The translations under genes and the position numbers were made by a program. A stretch of DNA of 64,000 nt from Ostrinia nubilalis (lineage: Eukaryota; Arthropoda; Insecta; Lepidoptera; Crambidae). The notes under the pieces are model-generated. The model saw only the letters and a list, made by a program, of their open reading frames with translations. It did not search any database and had not been told where the DNA came from. Positions 1 through 11,272 of this stretch are shown piece after piece (within the stretch, counting starts at the first letter, position 1; each line of letters starts with the position of its first letter). The stretch spans positions 9,796,001-9,860,000 of the forward strand of contig NC_087104.1 of NCBI RefSeq assembly GCF_963855985.1. The letters run 5' to 3'.

Positions 1-1486
1 CAGGTGCCGAACCCTCTCCCTACCTGGGCGCGTGCGCAATCCACACAACATTTTAATAGTTTTTTTTTGGTGACTTGAGTCATTGTGTCTATGCCTTATT
101 CTTCGTAATTTATTCCGAATGTTTGGTGGACGAATATGTAAGATAAGTGAATATGAATAGCTGAAATAAAAAAAATAGAATCAAAATTGTTAAATTTTGT
201 AGCGTTAAAGAGTCACATCTCGAAATAAATTTTGAATAACTGGAAAAAATCGAATTGTCTAAGAGTTTTTAGCTAAATAAATATATTAAAGACATTTATT
301 TGTGCATTCAAAGCGCTGTCACTACTGCATTAGGCCTATTTGATTATTTGATACGAAAGATCCTTTGTTGAACTTCTAAATTTGCATACAAATAAAATGG
401 CTGACTCGACAAAATTATCTTTGTCGCCCCATCTTACACAGAAATCAAACTCAATGCGTTATCTCTCATTTATATTCAATGTAACTGTCGTAAATAATGG
501 TATTGACATTCAATATTTATAAAGGAAAGATTGCGTGGGTAAGGTTATGTTGTTCAGCCTGTCACACCGAAGTGTAACGCTCGATTTGATCTCACGTTTT
601 TTAGGAATAACGTCATAAGTCAAAATCTGAACTCTACTAATCTTTAATTTGATTCTCTATCTATATTTAATTGTATACTATTTGTATGTCATGTATAAAA
701 CTGAAATTCGAAATCACAGTGAATCAAGTCACAAATAGGCAAATCAAAATTTTATGGACAGTAACTTGACTTCTAAGTTAAATGCAAATTATTGTCAAAT
801 ATCATGACTAAGTTTGAGGGAACCGAGCCAAACCGGTCTGAAAGGTACAATTGCAACTGAGGTAGAAGTTTTTTCGGCAGACCCAGTCACTATTGTCTTT
901 GACGAGACCTGGCGATTTCTTTTGTGGCTAACTGTACTTGTAATCCAAGTTGTGGTGTCTCCATCTCATTTGCACTTCAGTCAAGCCAGTATTTTCTTCT
1001 CTGTCATTAAACAATGATAGCACAATTACAGATACCTGTTTGTTGCTAAGGGTAGTTGGCAAATTTTAGGGTGTACCAATAAAAGGGGCCCACATTGCTG
1101 TTGTCACTCAAATTGGCAACGATAAAATTGAACAGTCCAAACTATCTTTGCGTTTTGAAACATAACCTACCTACCTAGGTATCTACCTAATTAAAGTTTT
1201 TTTGGAGTTGATGGCAAAAAGTGGCAAAAAGTCGTAATTTTTTATGCAATCAAGCATTTAAAAAGAACTTTTAATAAAATAATGCCTTCATTTAAGAAAT
1301 ATGACGATATTTGGTAGAGTCACCGATATTCGTAGCGGTGTGACGTGAAGTAAAACTTCTTTATATTGAGCTGATTGTAACAATAGCCCTGTGATCACTG
1401 ATAATTCCGCATCCATCAGATACGCTGCTGTGACCCTATCATGTATTCGCGTACGGTGATGTGTTACTTACTTTTATTGATCCATC
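1..1486. other. No gene recognised
   Basis: AT-rich non-coding sequence. The longest open frame (814-1017, + strand, 67 codons) resembles no family I know and has no splice or compositional support. No inverted repeat, tRNA-like box or LINE tail was seen. The first bases could be read as the end of an exon, but the frame stops within about 20 codons, so this is not called. Confidence 0.6.
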
Positions 1487-1795
1487 TTAGGCTGAGTTGT
1501 ACTACCTAACTTTTACCGTAATTACAACGATAACCGGTGTTTTTGTATGGAGTTAGACAGATTTTTGACGTTTGTTAAAGTTAAAGTAAGATATAGTGCA
1601 ACCATATTGGAATTTAAAGGCAATTTGTGAGGATATCTTTGGCAATTTAATGTAGCGCCATTTACCCTTGATTTGCACCATTTTACATTAACTTTAACAA
1701 ACGTCAAGAGTCTGAAAACTGCATACAGAAACAACGGTTATAGTTATAGGTACAGTAGTTACGGTTAAAGTTAAGGTGATGCAACTCAGTCCTAG
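1487..1795. mobile_element. Inverted pair of a short TIR element (family A MITE)
   Basis: Two copies of one ~115-bp unit lie tail to tail in opposite orientation. The left copy (1487-1598) begins TTAGGCTGAGTTGTACTACC and carries the inner block GTATGGAGTTAGACAGATTT. The right copy (about 1674-1795) reads the same on the minus strand and ends GCAACTCAGTCCTAG. About 75 bp separates them. A single copy with the same ends and inner block is at 46236-46358. There is no coding capacity. The terminal motif (gctgagttgcacca and its complement) looks like a common lepidopteran MITE, from memory. Whether the pair moved as one larger element cannot be told from one locus. Confidence 0.65.
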
Positions 1796-2162
1796 CCTCA
1801 AATCAAGCAAAGCTTTTCTGAAATTCATGTTATGTATACTTATAAAGCTCTTGTCTTATTTAATTGGCAATGATGGATGACCAGCACATTGTGGAAGGGT
1901 TACGCAGTTGTCATTTTTGATCAAGGAATTAATTTTGCGTGACAATACTGAATGCTGGTATCGCAATTGCCGAGAGAAAATGTTTCATCATTTATATTTT
2001 TGTCATCGCCTGGTATACTTATGATAAAAGGATTATACATCAACATTTGAAGGGTTTGGAATATTTCCGAGTTTAAATAATATCCTAGAAATGTTTCAGG
2101 GAATAAACATTTAATTACATTTCTAATGAAACAAATAAAAGTTACGTCAAGCTTTTGCACTC

Positions 2163-2310
2163 ACGCCCGTCTTCACAAACGATGCTTGCTTAAGTGAAGC
2201 AGCAAATCGAACGCACAGCATTGAATAGAGCTCTGCGATTGGTTCGTGTGTCACCCTGTGCGTCCACGCGTACTGTAAGACCTCATAGTAATGTTTGTGA
2301 ATACGGGCGT
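2163..2310. mobile_element. Short TIR element (MITE)
   Basis: The ends are inverted copies of each other: ACGCCCGTCTTCACAAAC on the left, and the complement of GTTTGTGAATACGGGCGT on the right. The element is 148 bp and non-coding, with no clear target duplication. Superfamily unknown. Confidence 0.55.
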
Positions 2311-2344
2311 TAATGCGGTAAATATCTCAAACACTAGAATACAT

Positions 2345-2425
2345 TGAAAGTTACAATGGGAATTGAATCCACAACGTTTAGCTTGCTGACCTACCCAACC
2401 ACCAACTTTAGAGACATTGGTTAAC
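2345..2425 (-). repeat. Possible tRNA-derived SINE relic
   Basis: Read on the minus strand, the segment has a box-B-like GGATTCAATTCC preceded by a run resembling box A, about 35 bp apart. Similar boxes occur at 3725-3805 and 33385-33445. It does not fold as a functional tRNA by eye. This is weak evidence from box similarity only. Confidence 0.25.
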
Positions 2426-2549
2426 CTGTAGAAGTAATCAAATGCTTTTAAACTGAGACCTAGAGTCGTTTCATCGTAAGGTGCGCATAGTTGTTACATG
2501 TTCGCGCATAGCCGCGAGCGCATGTTCGCGTTCGCGAGAAGACAGAACT

Positions 2550-2731
2550 GTGTGCCTACCATGAGTTTACGTTAGGTGAGCTCGCTAGCGAATACGTCAA
2601 AAAATTCTATGAAGATTTTATTTCTTGAAAGTAGCCGCTAGGGGCGCTGCACAATATGTCATACATTTAAATGTCATTTTTTTACGCAGTCGCTAGCGAG
2701 CACACCTAACGTAAACTCATGGTAGGCACAC
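2550..2731 (+). mobile_element. Family B MITE, copy 1
   Basis: This 182-bp element has 42-bp terminal inverted repeats with one mismatch. They begin GTGTGCCTACCATGAGTTTA and include the inner CGCTAGCG palindrome. The copy at 45683-45863 is identical on the opposite strand apart from one T in a poly-T run. A diverged piece is at 27758-27860. There is no coding capacity. No convincing target duplication is visible at either full copy, so the superfamily is left open. Confidence 0.8.
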
Positions 2732-3724
2732 TGAGCTTATCATTGATTCTTCACGTTATTGCACTAAAATGATGTTAGACACTGAAAAAATAATGACGGT
2801 GTTCTTTTATCAAGCAAAGCTTACAGCAATCGTGGACAAAATGATACTTATTGTCAGTGCATTTCCTATTTTCTATCTATTTTTTTTTAAATAATTAATT
2901 ACCTATGTTTTTGTTAATATCTCACTTTGGTCTGTAACTGTAAACTGTAAACTCGGTAAACTCGACGTCGTATTCTGAAAAGTTGGATAGAAATATTTTG
3001 TAAATCGTGTTAATTTATTCAAAAGACTGAAAAATCGCATCTACTTAAAATTCGTAGTGCAATTCTGAATCTTTTTTTACTGAATTGTGTTCAATCAGTA
3101 AGTATTTTATAGGTACGTTCTCAAAGAAAAATTCGCCACGAAATTCATTATTTACAACCGTAACTAACAGCCCGTAGCGACAGGCAAATGTTATCGAACA
3201 CGACATTTTTCTCCCGACTTTTAAAAACAACTTTAATCAACGTATTGGAAGTACTAATTCAAATGTAATGAACTTAATTAACAGATGATAGAGTCTAATT
3301 TCGTCTATCAAGGTGATGATTTAAGACGGTTCGGGTAGAGACGTTGGTTTGCGGGCGCCCGCATGCTCGTAGAAACAATTTATTCTGTAATACCTTCCCT
3401 ATTTGTTAATATCGCATTCCTATTAATGTCGTTGATTAACAACTGCATGATGGTTAACGGTTTTGTAGAATTCATGTATAATAATTGCTAGCGAGGCAAT
3501 TTTTCAGAGTAGCCCCATAAAACAATAAATGTGTAATAGGATCCAATTAATTATACCAGCTTCTTCTTCCTCTATAGTTTAATTAAGTTGTAGTAATATA
3601 TTACGATTCCATTCCACCCTGGCTTCATGAAATAGTCATAAAATCTTACATGACTCGATCGGATCAGCTTAGCTGACACTGAATTGTATTTTCAGAACAA
3701 TCTCTCTCACAAAGAGCTTTTTCA

Positions 3725-3805
3725 ATTTTTGTGTCTCAGAAGGAATTCGAACCAAGGACTATCGGATAGAGTCGGCCTAACTCTTTCTCTGGTAGAGTTA
3801 TTATT
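3725..3805 (-). repeat. Possible tRNA-derived SINE relic
   Basis: On the minus strand the block reads ...GATAGTCCTTGGTTCGAATTCC, with a near-consensus pol III box B about 35 bp downstream of a G/A-rich box-A-like segment. There is no cloverleaf or recognisable anticodon stem, so this is a relic rather than a tRNA gene. Low confidence. Confidence 0.25.
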
Positions 3806-6312
3806 AACGTGAATTTTATGAACCCTAGTTCTCGTGTTAATTAATGTGTGGCCAGCATAGGTTGACCGACAAAGGACATTGTCAGAAACGGCCTTAGATT
3901 CCTGGGCACAGCAGTAAAGTATCAAAATTAATCTCTTACTTTTTGAATACATAAATATTAATTAGATTGTAATGGACACTTGAGGATTAGAAAATGAAAT
4001 AATAAAAGTCTTTTATATGTATTCCATAATACTATGACGACATCCGGACATTTTAGGGCGTGGCCTGCTCCATATCCTATGAAGTTCCATAATTTGTGTC
4101 GATAAAATCTATGTAAAATCGGCACAAGGCAATGCCGTACTTCATTGTTAGGAATCCACGTAATAGTGATGTTGACTGCGGTCATCATAGACAATAAGAT
4201 ACCGATCTTGTAAATAAAATAAATCGTCCAAATTGCTACAGTATGACTAGATTTTAATTAAAAGTTAAAAATATATTGCACGATACTACAAGAAGCTATC
4301 TAATGTGTCCAACTGGTCTAAAAGGTCATGAATAAAATAAAAAGAATTGAAAAATCCAATGCCGCTTAAAGTGAGAGAAATGTCTAAAGTTCTAATAGAA
4401 TTGAAAGTTTTATTCGCTCAAAATGCTTATAACAATAATTGGTAATACATTTCAAATATTAAGTACCTTTATAATGTATCGATAGAACCAAAATGATGTC
4501 CTCTCAGCTTGGAAAGGGAAAACCCAGAATTGGGGGAGCGCTCCAGGCAATTTTCAGAACATTTCATAGGTGGTAGTAAATAATATTTATTTTATTATTA
4601 AAATTGAATATTTTGATATTGATAAAATTGCCATATACCTTTCGATTCAAATACCGAATATTTTTCAATCGATAAAAATTATCGAGAATTGTTAATAATA
4701 TTCAATTAAAAGTTGTTCAATCCCTAGTCATGCATAGACTAAGACGGTAACCATGGAGATAGTTAGTTTGGTAAGTCACGTGTTAAATGTCAAGAGTGGA
4801 AAGTAAACATAGGATTCATGTTATTTATTTACGTGCAAAATGTAAGTAAGTAAGTCATAAAAGTGGAACGCCGAGCTATTTCCAAAACCCGTCCAATATT
4901 ATAATACAATTTGGCTGCGACAACTACAAATCAGAACATCTCCCAAATCGATGTGCATACAATATTATAATACAATACTAGTAAGTAAGAGGTTATGATA
5001 ACAATATTGCTAACAATAAGTTTATAGAATTGGTCCGCCAGGAATAATTGTTCTTACATAAAGATTTGTGTCATTTAGAACTTAGAAAGTATTTTTTCGG
5101 CACTGTTGATCTAACGGCGAACAATGTATGGAGAACGAACATTGTCCTTTACCGACAGTTTAACTTTACGAATGACTTACATGACTCAAATGATTAAAAT
5201 AAGCATTTTCAGGTACCTACATTTGATTTGTCATTTGTTTTATTCAACTGCTATACTGAATACATTGCATATGATTCAAATCCCACATCAAGCTTTGCAA
5301 ATGGCTTCTCGGTCCCCTTGATAGGAGCTGTTCTTGCACTCTATCAATAATTTGCGCGGGCCTTTCATTAGCTTCAGCGAACCTTCAATTTGCATAGTTT
5401 AAATAATTATGTCCCGTAATATTGGACAAATGAGCTGGCGGCATACATCTTAGGCATTTTATTCAAATCAACTCTAGAGAAATGTTATGTTACCTTGCTA
5501 GAAAGCTTGCAACTATGTGTAATGTTGTTATGGACGCGTGGACAATAGGCGATATTTCCACTTTCTATAAGTAGCTTTACTGTTATTAAAAGACGCCATT
5601 TAATTGACGGTTTGAATGTGATTGTGTTGTATTGTTTTACATGAAAAGAGATTTTCGCGATATATTTAGAAATTAAAGAAAGTTAGCATATTGCTGTAGG
5701 CCGTAGTCACCGTAGTATCTGTACTATCACGGTTTTGCGCGTATAAGAAGGTAAACTAAATTAATTTCCATAGAGATTGTCACAGAGTAAATATTTTACT
5801 CTTATTACTAATTGTATCAAGATCACAACTGCTGAATAAACAATTAAAATGAATATAATCATCGCTCCTCAAAGGTATGAGAAAACCCCGCCTGACTAGA
5901 GGGTATTCAGATTCAGACTTCTAAGAAAACTCGTTAATTTTTAGTATTAATAATATCAAGAAAATTATATTTCACCACTCAGTGTTCAATAAATAACCGA
6001 TTTTGTCAAGATTGTGACTGACCATAACTAGTGCTGTAAGTGCCTATCTAAACGGTCACACATGCTTCTGATGATTAATCAGGTTTCTGTTTGTTCAGCA
6101 GTTTATAACCTGCTCATCATGACGGGTGTTTGCTTTGATTCAAGTCATCCAAGTGTTAGTCATACATTATTGGGTCGATCGCCAAATCGGGCTTGCACTT
6201 AGTTGTGAAATAACGGAGCTTGACTCGTGATGATTGTTACTAGGCAAGGCTTAGAGTAGAAGCCTGCTGATTAGTTTCGACTTTTTCGTAGCAAACTGTA
6301 ATAATAAAAACT

Positions 6313-6334
6313 AGAGAAAGAGAGAGAGAGAGAG
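6313..6334. repeat. (GA)n microsatellite
   Basis: A short purine run of GA dinucleotides on the + strand, with one interruption near its start. Confidence 0.8.
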
Positions 6335-7004
6335 CACTCTACATTCTGAAAAAAAAAATTGCAGTCGATCAAGAACTACATATTGGTTTTGATCGGATTA
6401 TTATAGCAGGAGTTTGTCTAGCCGTAATTTTTTTATTATTAACCAAGAAATACGGTGGCTATATACTTCTTTACCTTTAAGACGGCGAAGCTAAGTGTCA
6501 TACAGTATCATTCGAAATGGTGGAAAACATGTTATCTGATGAAAATTGCAAACGTCTACTAAACAACTAGTGGTACCTACCTACCATACCCAACTCCTAG
6601 GCATAGCCAAATCCCCAGTTGCTTTAATTCATCAAAATCTAACGGCTTGATTAATACACTATGATGAACGAGATGACCGTCAGTTTCTCTTTGACCCCCA
6701 TTTTCCATCACCAACTGGACTGGCTGAACTGATGTCTAGAATATATTTTTTGTCGATAATTAATTCAATAAGCAAATGCCTAGCCTGAGCACATGCCAGT
6801 TATGTAAGACGAGCCGGCGCGGGGTATCACGGCGCACGCGTAGGTCTTCGCGAAGACGTATAGGCTTATAATCGCGTTCCGATATTGCGATCAGTGCAGT
6901 GTCCTTAATTAAACGTATACGCATACAAAATATGGTCGAATGAATCAAAGGCGAAGTAAGTAGGTGTAGGGTAAAAAGATTATGAGACATGTAGAGGCTC
7001 CTTA

Positions 7005-7082
7005 TGAGCAAAATATTTGACGATTTGTAAGCACTATACATATAATAGTCTATACAAATAAAGAAATTTTGACTTTGACTTT
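7005..7082 (+). repeat. LINE/SINE 3' tail with TTTGAC repeats
   Basis: It contains TTTGACGATTTGTAAG, then AATAAAG, and ends in TTGACTTTGACTTT. The same two blocks, closer together, occur at 52190-52244, and a minus-strand piece occurs at 19811-19850. A short TTTGAC-type tail is typical of non-LTR elements in moths; the source LINE is not determined. Confidence 0.55.
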
Positions 7083-8044
7083 ATAGTGAAGGTTTAGGTT
7101 ACAGCAGCTTTGAAAACTCATTTTGAGTTGGTAAAACATAATTTCAAATTACTCCGAAGAATGGAGAGAGTTGGTAAAAATAATTTGTACTGATGCCCAA
7201 GAGGTCATCAGGAAGTGGCATAGTCATTAGTCACTCTCATATCCAAGTCCGGTACTTGCGATATGAAATGCTGCATTGTTCATTGGTTTTATAGCCGGTC
7301 AGCCTGAAATCAACCCTTAGAATACTATCGTATGACGCTATCCCGAATTTGATATGGGGATAACAATGTAGAGGCATAAAGAAAAATCAATTTCTCATAA
7401 AGACAATGTAAAAAAAAAACAATTTGTGAAAGACTATTGACTATTGATTGACTATTAATTGTAATAGAAGACACAAAGATGGTGGTGGCTAAATGAAGAA
7501 GTCTCAAGATGCCAATAGTGAGCCTTCATTGCTCTTGTAAAATGCAGCAGAACACGATGCATTATACTATTAAGTGTAATACACGAAATGCAAAAAAGGT
7601 ATAAATGCGCAAAACGCTCGAATTCCGCGGCAAGCCGTGTGAATAGGGCTGGCACTTTTCAGTTTCAAAAATTGTCCAATTGAATTAGGTTGACAGTATC
7701 GTAACCGCATCTTTTACAGACATTGAATTACGAGGATACATTATAATCAGTTTCTAATCATAGCTATGTCTACGTCAAAATTTGTCACTTGACCATCATT
7801 CTGCCAAATTAGGGCTGATTTACATGTATTAATTTGTTAAGTAGGTAACTAAATCAGCTATAAGTCTTAGTTCGTCTCGCACATCCAATCCTTAACAATG
7901 TTAACATAATTTTTGTGTTCCTGCAGTTGGAGGTAAGATAGCCAGTTCCTCTGTGCTCGCTTTCATCTTCGGCCTGATCATCACTTTCCATCAGGTGAGA
8001 TGCACGCCAAGAACTTCCTCGTTGTGAATAAAAAAAATCCTTAG

Positions 8045-8350
8045 ACTTATTATTTGCCTGATGAGCTTTTAAAGTTTTATACGAAACTAGCTTATTATTT
8101 GCCCGATGAGCTTTTAAAGTTTTATACGAAACTAGCTTTCCTCCCGCGGTTTCGCCCGTGTGGAATTATGTCTGTCACATAAAAACTTTATCGCGCGCGT
8201 CCCTGTTTCAAAAACCGGGATAAAAACTATCCTATGTCCTTTCCCGGGACTCAAACTATATCTATGCCAAATTTCATCAAAATCAAGCAACACAGACAGA
8301 CATACAGACAGACAGAGTTACTTTCGCATTAATAATATTAGTTTATGTAG
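8045..8350 (+). mobile_element. LINE 3'-end fragment (family D) after a 45-bp tandem duplication
   Basis: The fragment starts with two copies of a 45-bp unit (TTGCCTGATGAGCTTTTAAA, recurring from about 8099). It continues with ACTAGCTTTCCTCCCGCGG, ...GTTTCAAAAACCGGGATAAA..., a CAGACAGACAGA stretch and the end TTTCGCATTAATAATATTAG. The same family is inverted at 38880-39145 with a longer tetranucleotide run. The small frame at 8160-8372 resembles the peptide of the other copy only because the DNA is homologous. The type matches 3' regions of lepidopteran RTE-like LINEs as I know them; the class is an inference. Confidence 0.65.
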
Positions 8351-8817
8351 ATTACTTTCCGGGTTTAACTAAAGACAGTGCTCTCCTCTCTTTAGTTAAG
8401 GTTGCTAAGGTTGTACCGACATACGCTTCAGTTCATAAAGTAACTGAGATTTCTAAAGCCTGTCATGTAGACAATCTTTTGTCACAAGTTAACAAAAATA
8501 TTTATATTATACGCGACCTGTCAGTCAGTTTCAGTCATTTTCTCTCCTTTTACACATGTAAACTCCTTGTTGCCAGCCCTACTCGCACGCGTCGTGACTG
8601 CGCCGGCGCAGCCCCGTATCAATCATCCCCTCCCCTCCCCCCCGCCCACCGGACAAAGCCGCGGTAATAGCGCGCCATTTGTTCGCGGGAATATCGGGGA
8701 GGTCATTAGCGCATTTCGCATCTATTAACGCATACTCGTAGACGAGTGGAAAGGTGAATCGGTAATGGGGGGATAGATTAACCCCCGGTTTGGGAATTGA
8801 GAATTGTAGCTTGTTCA

Positions 8818-9440
8818 CTTAGATTAATAAAACCTAGATAGATAGTCAGTGCACGAAAGGTGAGGCAGTTTTTAGGGAGCCGGCACGGCTCACCCGTAAA
8901 CGTCACATGAACTGTCAAAGTGAAAAATTGGTAAACACGTCCGACGAATTTTAATTAATTAAAACGGTTTGTGCTGTGAAAGGGTGTCTAAAATACATCA
9001 GAAAAACGAAAGAAAGTGACCAGTGTTACATTTCATAAGTAAGTAATACAATTCGACGCGTATTTTGCTCAAGCTGGCTCAAAATTTGGCTTTCAAAAAT
9101 TAAATACGGGAATGATACCAGTAACAAGAAAATTTATTTCCCAATTGTTCGCCGTACAAATACACTTCCTTTTTTATGAAATCGAGACTTTTAAGTCGAT
9201 TTATCTTATTGTTATTAGGTAGGTACTTTGAATTCAATAAATAAGTAAGTACATGATGCGTTTTGTTTTTGTTAATTATAAAATAATTAAAAACGTATTA
9301 AAAATTTCCCTACTTTCGGGAAAATCGCCTTCACTGTCTACACTCCCCAACAAAATTGACACTAATGACATAAGATTTTTGCCTCACTCTTGACGAAGCG
9401 TTTGTATGAAGACTATCCATCTAGGTTTTATTAATCTAAG
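8818..9440. mobile_element. Non-autonomous DNA transposon with 30-bp TIRs and 8-bp target duplication
   Basis: The left end begins CTTAGATTAATAAAACCTAG, and the right end (to 9440) is its reverse complement. The inverted repeats run 30 bp with one mismatch. The 8-bp CTTGTTCA is directly repeated immediately outside both ends (8810-8817 and 9441-9448). Just inside the ends both sides carry a GTGAGGCA block in inverted orientation. No open frame of transposase size is present in the 623 bp. An 8-bp duplication fits hAT or P superfamilies; the terminal bases are not a textbook hAT end, so the superfamily is open. Confidence 0.85.
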
Positions 9441-9448
9441 CTTGTTCA

Positions 9449-10768
9449 TTACTGCTCATCCTATACTTTATGTATGAACTTAATACGAAAAGTTCTACTC
9501 AAGGTAGCAAGCAACTCTAGCTTAAAAATCTGAATTCAGGAGCATAAGGGGACGTTATATTCAAGTTTTACATCAATATTCCTCTAGATTACTTATGCAG
9601 TTTTTCTTCACTGATTAGTGATTACTAACATAGATAGTTTGTTTTGTTTTGTTTCTATTCTAATTTTCTAATCGTCTTTTTATTGCTAGACTTTTCCCAA
9701 TAAAAGTTTTCCTTAGCACCGCTGCATTTATTTAATAATAGTGCAGATTAGAAGTCTTGAAGGTTGTCTACCCACATTTACGAATTTGCCATCACTTATA
9801 TCTTAATCCCAATGACACGTTTCTCACATTTCAATCACACGATAACTCGAAGATCAAATAAGTTTTAAAACTTTTCCTCTATAAATCCGAATTATATTTG
9901 CATTATGAGTTATGATGTTAAGATTTGCACATGTGAATTCCTGTTGTCATGTAATAAATACTATATTACTAATCACAAAGCTGATTAACAAAGAACTTTC
10001 TTATGGAGCATTGATTTATCTTCCCATAGAAGAATTGACTGGGTCGCGTCATACCTACTAGAGGCCCTGGGCATTTAAGGATTAAGGGGGGGCCTTATCA
10101 TCTGGAAAAAGGTCTTATTAGCAGATGGGGGCCCCCTCGGTTGCGGGGCCCTGGGCACGTGCCCAAAGTGCCCAGTGGGAAAGAGGGGCCTGATGTTACT
10201 TCTTAAAGAGGCTGACAATAAAAACTGTGTTTCTTGCGCTGTTTCTTCTCAGCACTGGCCCATATTACTGTCCCGAAGCAGTGGTAGGGTTTGAACATGT
10301 AAAAATGCTCTTTGGGAGCCTACTTGCAAAAACATATCGATTTAGAATTAATTGATTTTGTATCAGAGATCTTATACCTATTAGAAAGGAAATGATCTGT
10401 TCAGAGTTCGAGTATATCCATAAGCTGTCAAAGTTCCACGATTAATTTGCAAAAATAGATCTAATTCCATTCATAATAAAATCATGTTTAAATCCACGTC
10501 ATTTAATCCGATGTCGACTACCGTATCACGAGTTCATCCGACCGTCTCGAAACCTAATACTCTTGAAGGCAAGATAGTCACCCTTATCGATTAAAGGAAC
10601 GTGATATTTATAAGTCGATACAGTCACTGCTACTGTCACTGGTTACGGCTTGTTAGATATGATATGCTAATGAATCATGCTTGCTTTTTTGTCGGTCAAA
10701 GCATAGAGTGCAAGAATATTTATTGTTTCTATTATTTTATTTTCACTGCCACGTGTGAGGATTAGACC
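9449..10768. other. No gene recognised; G-rich patch and LINE tail
   Basis: Mostly AT-rich. A G/C-rich patch at about 10060-10195 (runs of G, ggggcc and gggccc boxes) contrasts sharply with its surroundings and may be an unrecognised repeat. A LINE tail lies at 10225-10331. No coding signal. Confidence 0.5.
10225..10331 (+). repeat. Non-LTR element 3'-end fragment (family C), copy 1
   Basis: It shares TTTCTTGCGCTG, CACTGGCCCA-like, GTCCCGAAGCAGTGGTAGGG and CTTGCAAAAA blocks in the same order with 47611-47740. The second copy is more complete and ends ATGAGTTTTATT. It resembles a widespread moth LINE 3' tail, from memory. Confidence 0.6.
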
Positions 10769-10935
10769 AGGCGCAGACCACCGATTTTTAGTTGGCCTAT
10801 AGTTGTGCCCTATTTTAAATTGTATGAAAAATCGGCCAAATCGAATCGGTGTAATGTGCGCACTTCCATACATGCCCATACTGATCAACTGCCCGACTTA
10901 ACTATCGGCCGACGAAAAATCGATGGTCTGCGCCT
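10769..10935. mobile_element. Short TIR element (MITE)
   Basis: The ends are inverted repeats starting AGGCGCAGACCA. The repeat continues through CGATTTTT and GGCC with a few mismatches for about 40 bp. The element is 167 bp and non-coding. No clean target duplication was found. Confidence 0.7.
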
Positions 10936-11134
10936 AGGCTTATAGGTTAGTCTGAAACTACTAACTAGGTAGTTCGTTGGAAAGATACTAAAAGATACTA
11001 TTGGACCGTTGTTATCTGCCAATATATCGGCATAGTTTTATTGCTCTATATCTAATATCGGAAATAGCATAATGAATATTAGCCAACGCTAATTAAAAAT
11101 CCCATCGCAGTATACAACAGATTATGCTGGAAAT

Positions 11135-11272
11135 AGGCCAAGAGCTAAGCTAAGTTAGTTTAGCTTAGAAGCTCGGATAGCTGACGTGTTTTTCATACTT
11201 ACACAAACTGCAAACTATATTTACAAACAGTATAGGAAACTACGTCACCTATGCGAGCTAAGCTCTTGGCCT
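11135..11272. mobile_element. Short TIR element (MITE)
   Basis: The inverted termini begin AGGCCAAGAGCT and continue with an imperfect GCTCG...ATAG.TGACGT block. There is an extra AGCTAAG-type duplication on the left side. About 138 bp, non-coding. Confidence 0.6.

Larger units (their letters stand above)
2732..8044. other. No gene recognised; minor repeats only
   Basis: AT-rich non-coding DNA. It contains a weak tRNA-like segment at 3725-3805 (minus strand, box B GGTTCGAATTC), a GA-rich simple repeat at 6313-6334 and a LINE-like tail at 7005-7082. Open frames of 60-93 codons are scattered on both strands without family resemblance, for example 6760-7041 (-). Confidence 0.55.

Noticed and set aside
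1..60. Window start read as the end of an exon (CAG then GTGCCG)
   Set aside because: The donor context is weak, no frame continues and there is no family resemblance.
3725..3805. tRNA genes at 2345, 3725 and 33385
   Set aside because: Only box-B-like words are seen; no cloverleaf, anticodon loop or acceptor stem forms. Kept as weak SINE relics.
8160..8372. Similar small peptides at 8160-8372 (+) and 38879-39115 (-)
   Set aside because: Their similarity comes from both lying in copies of one LINE 3' region, which is rich in CAGA/GTCT repeats. There is no sign of protein-level constraint.
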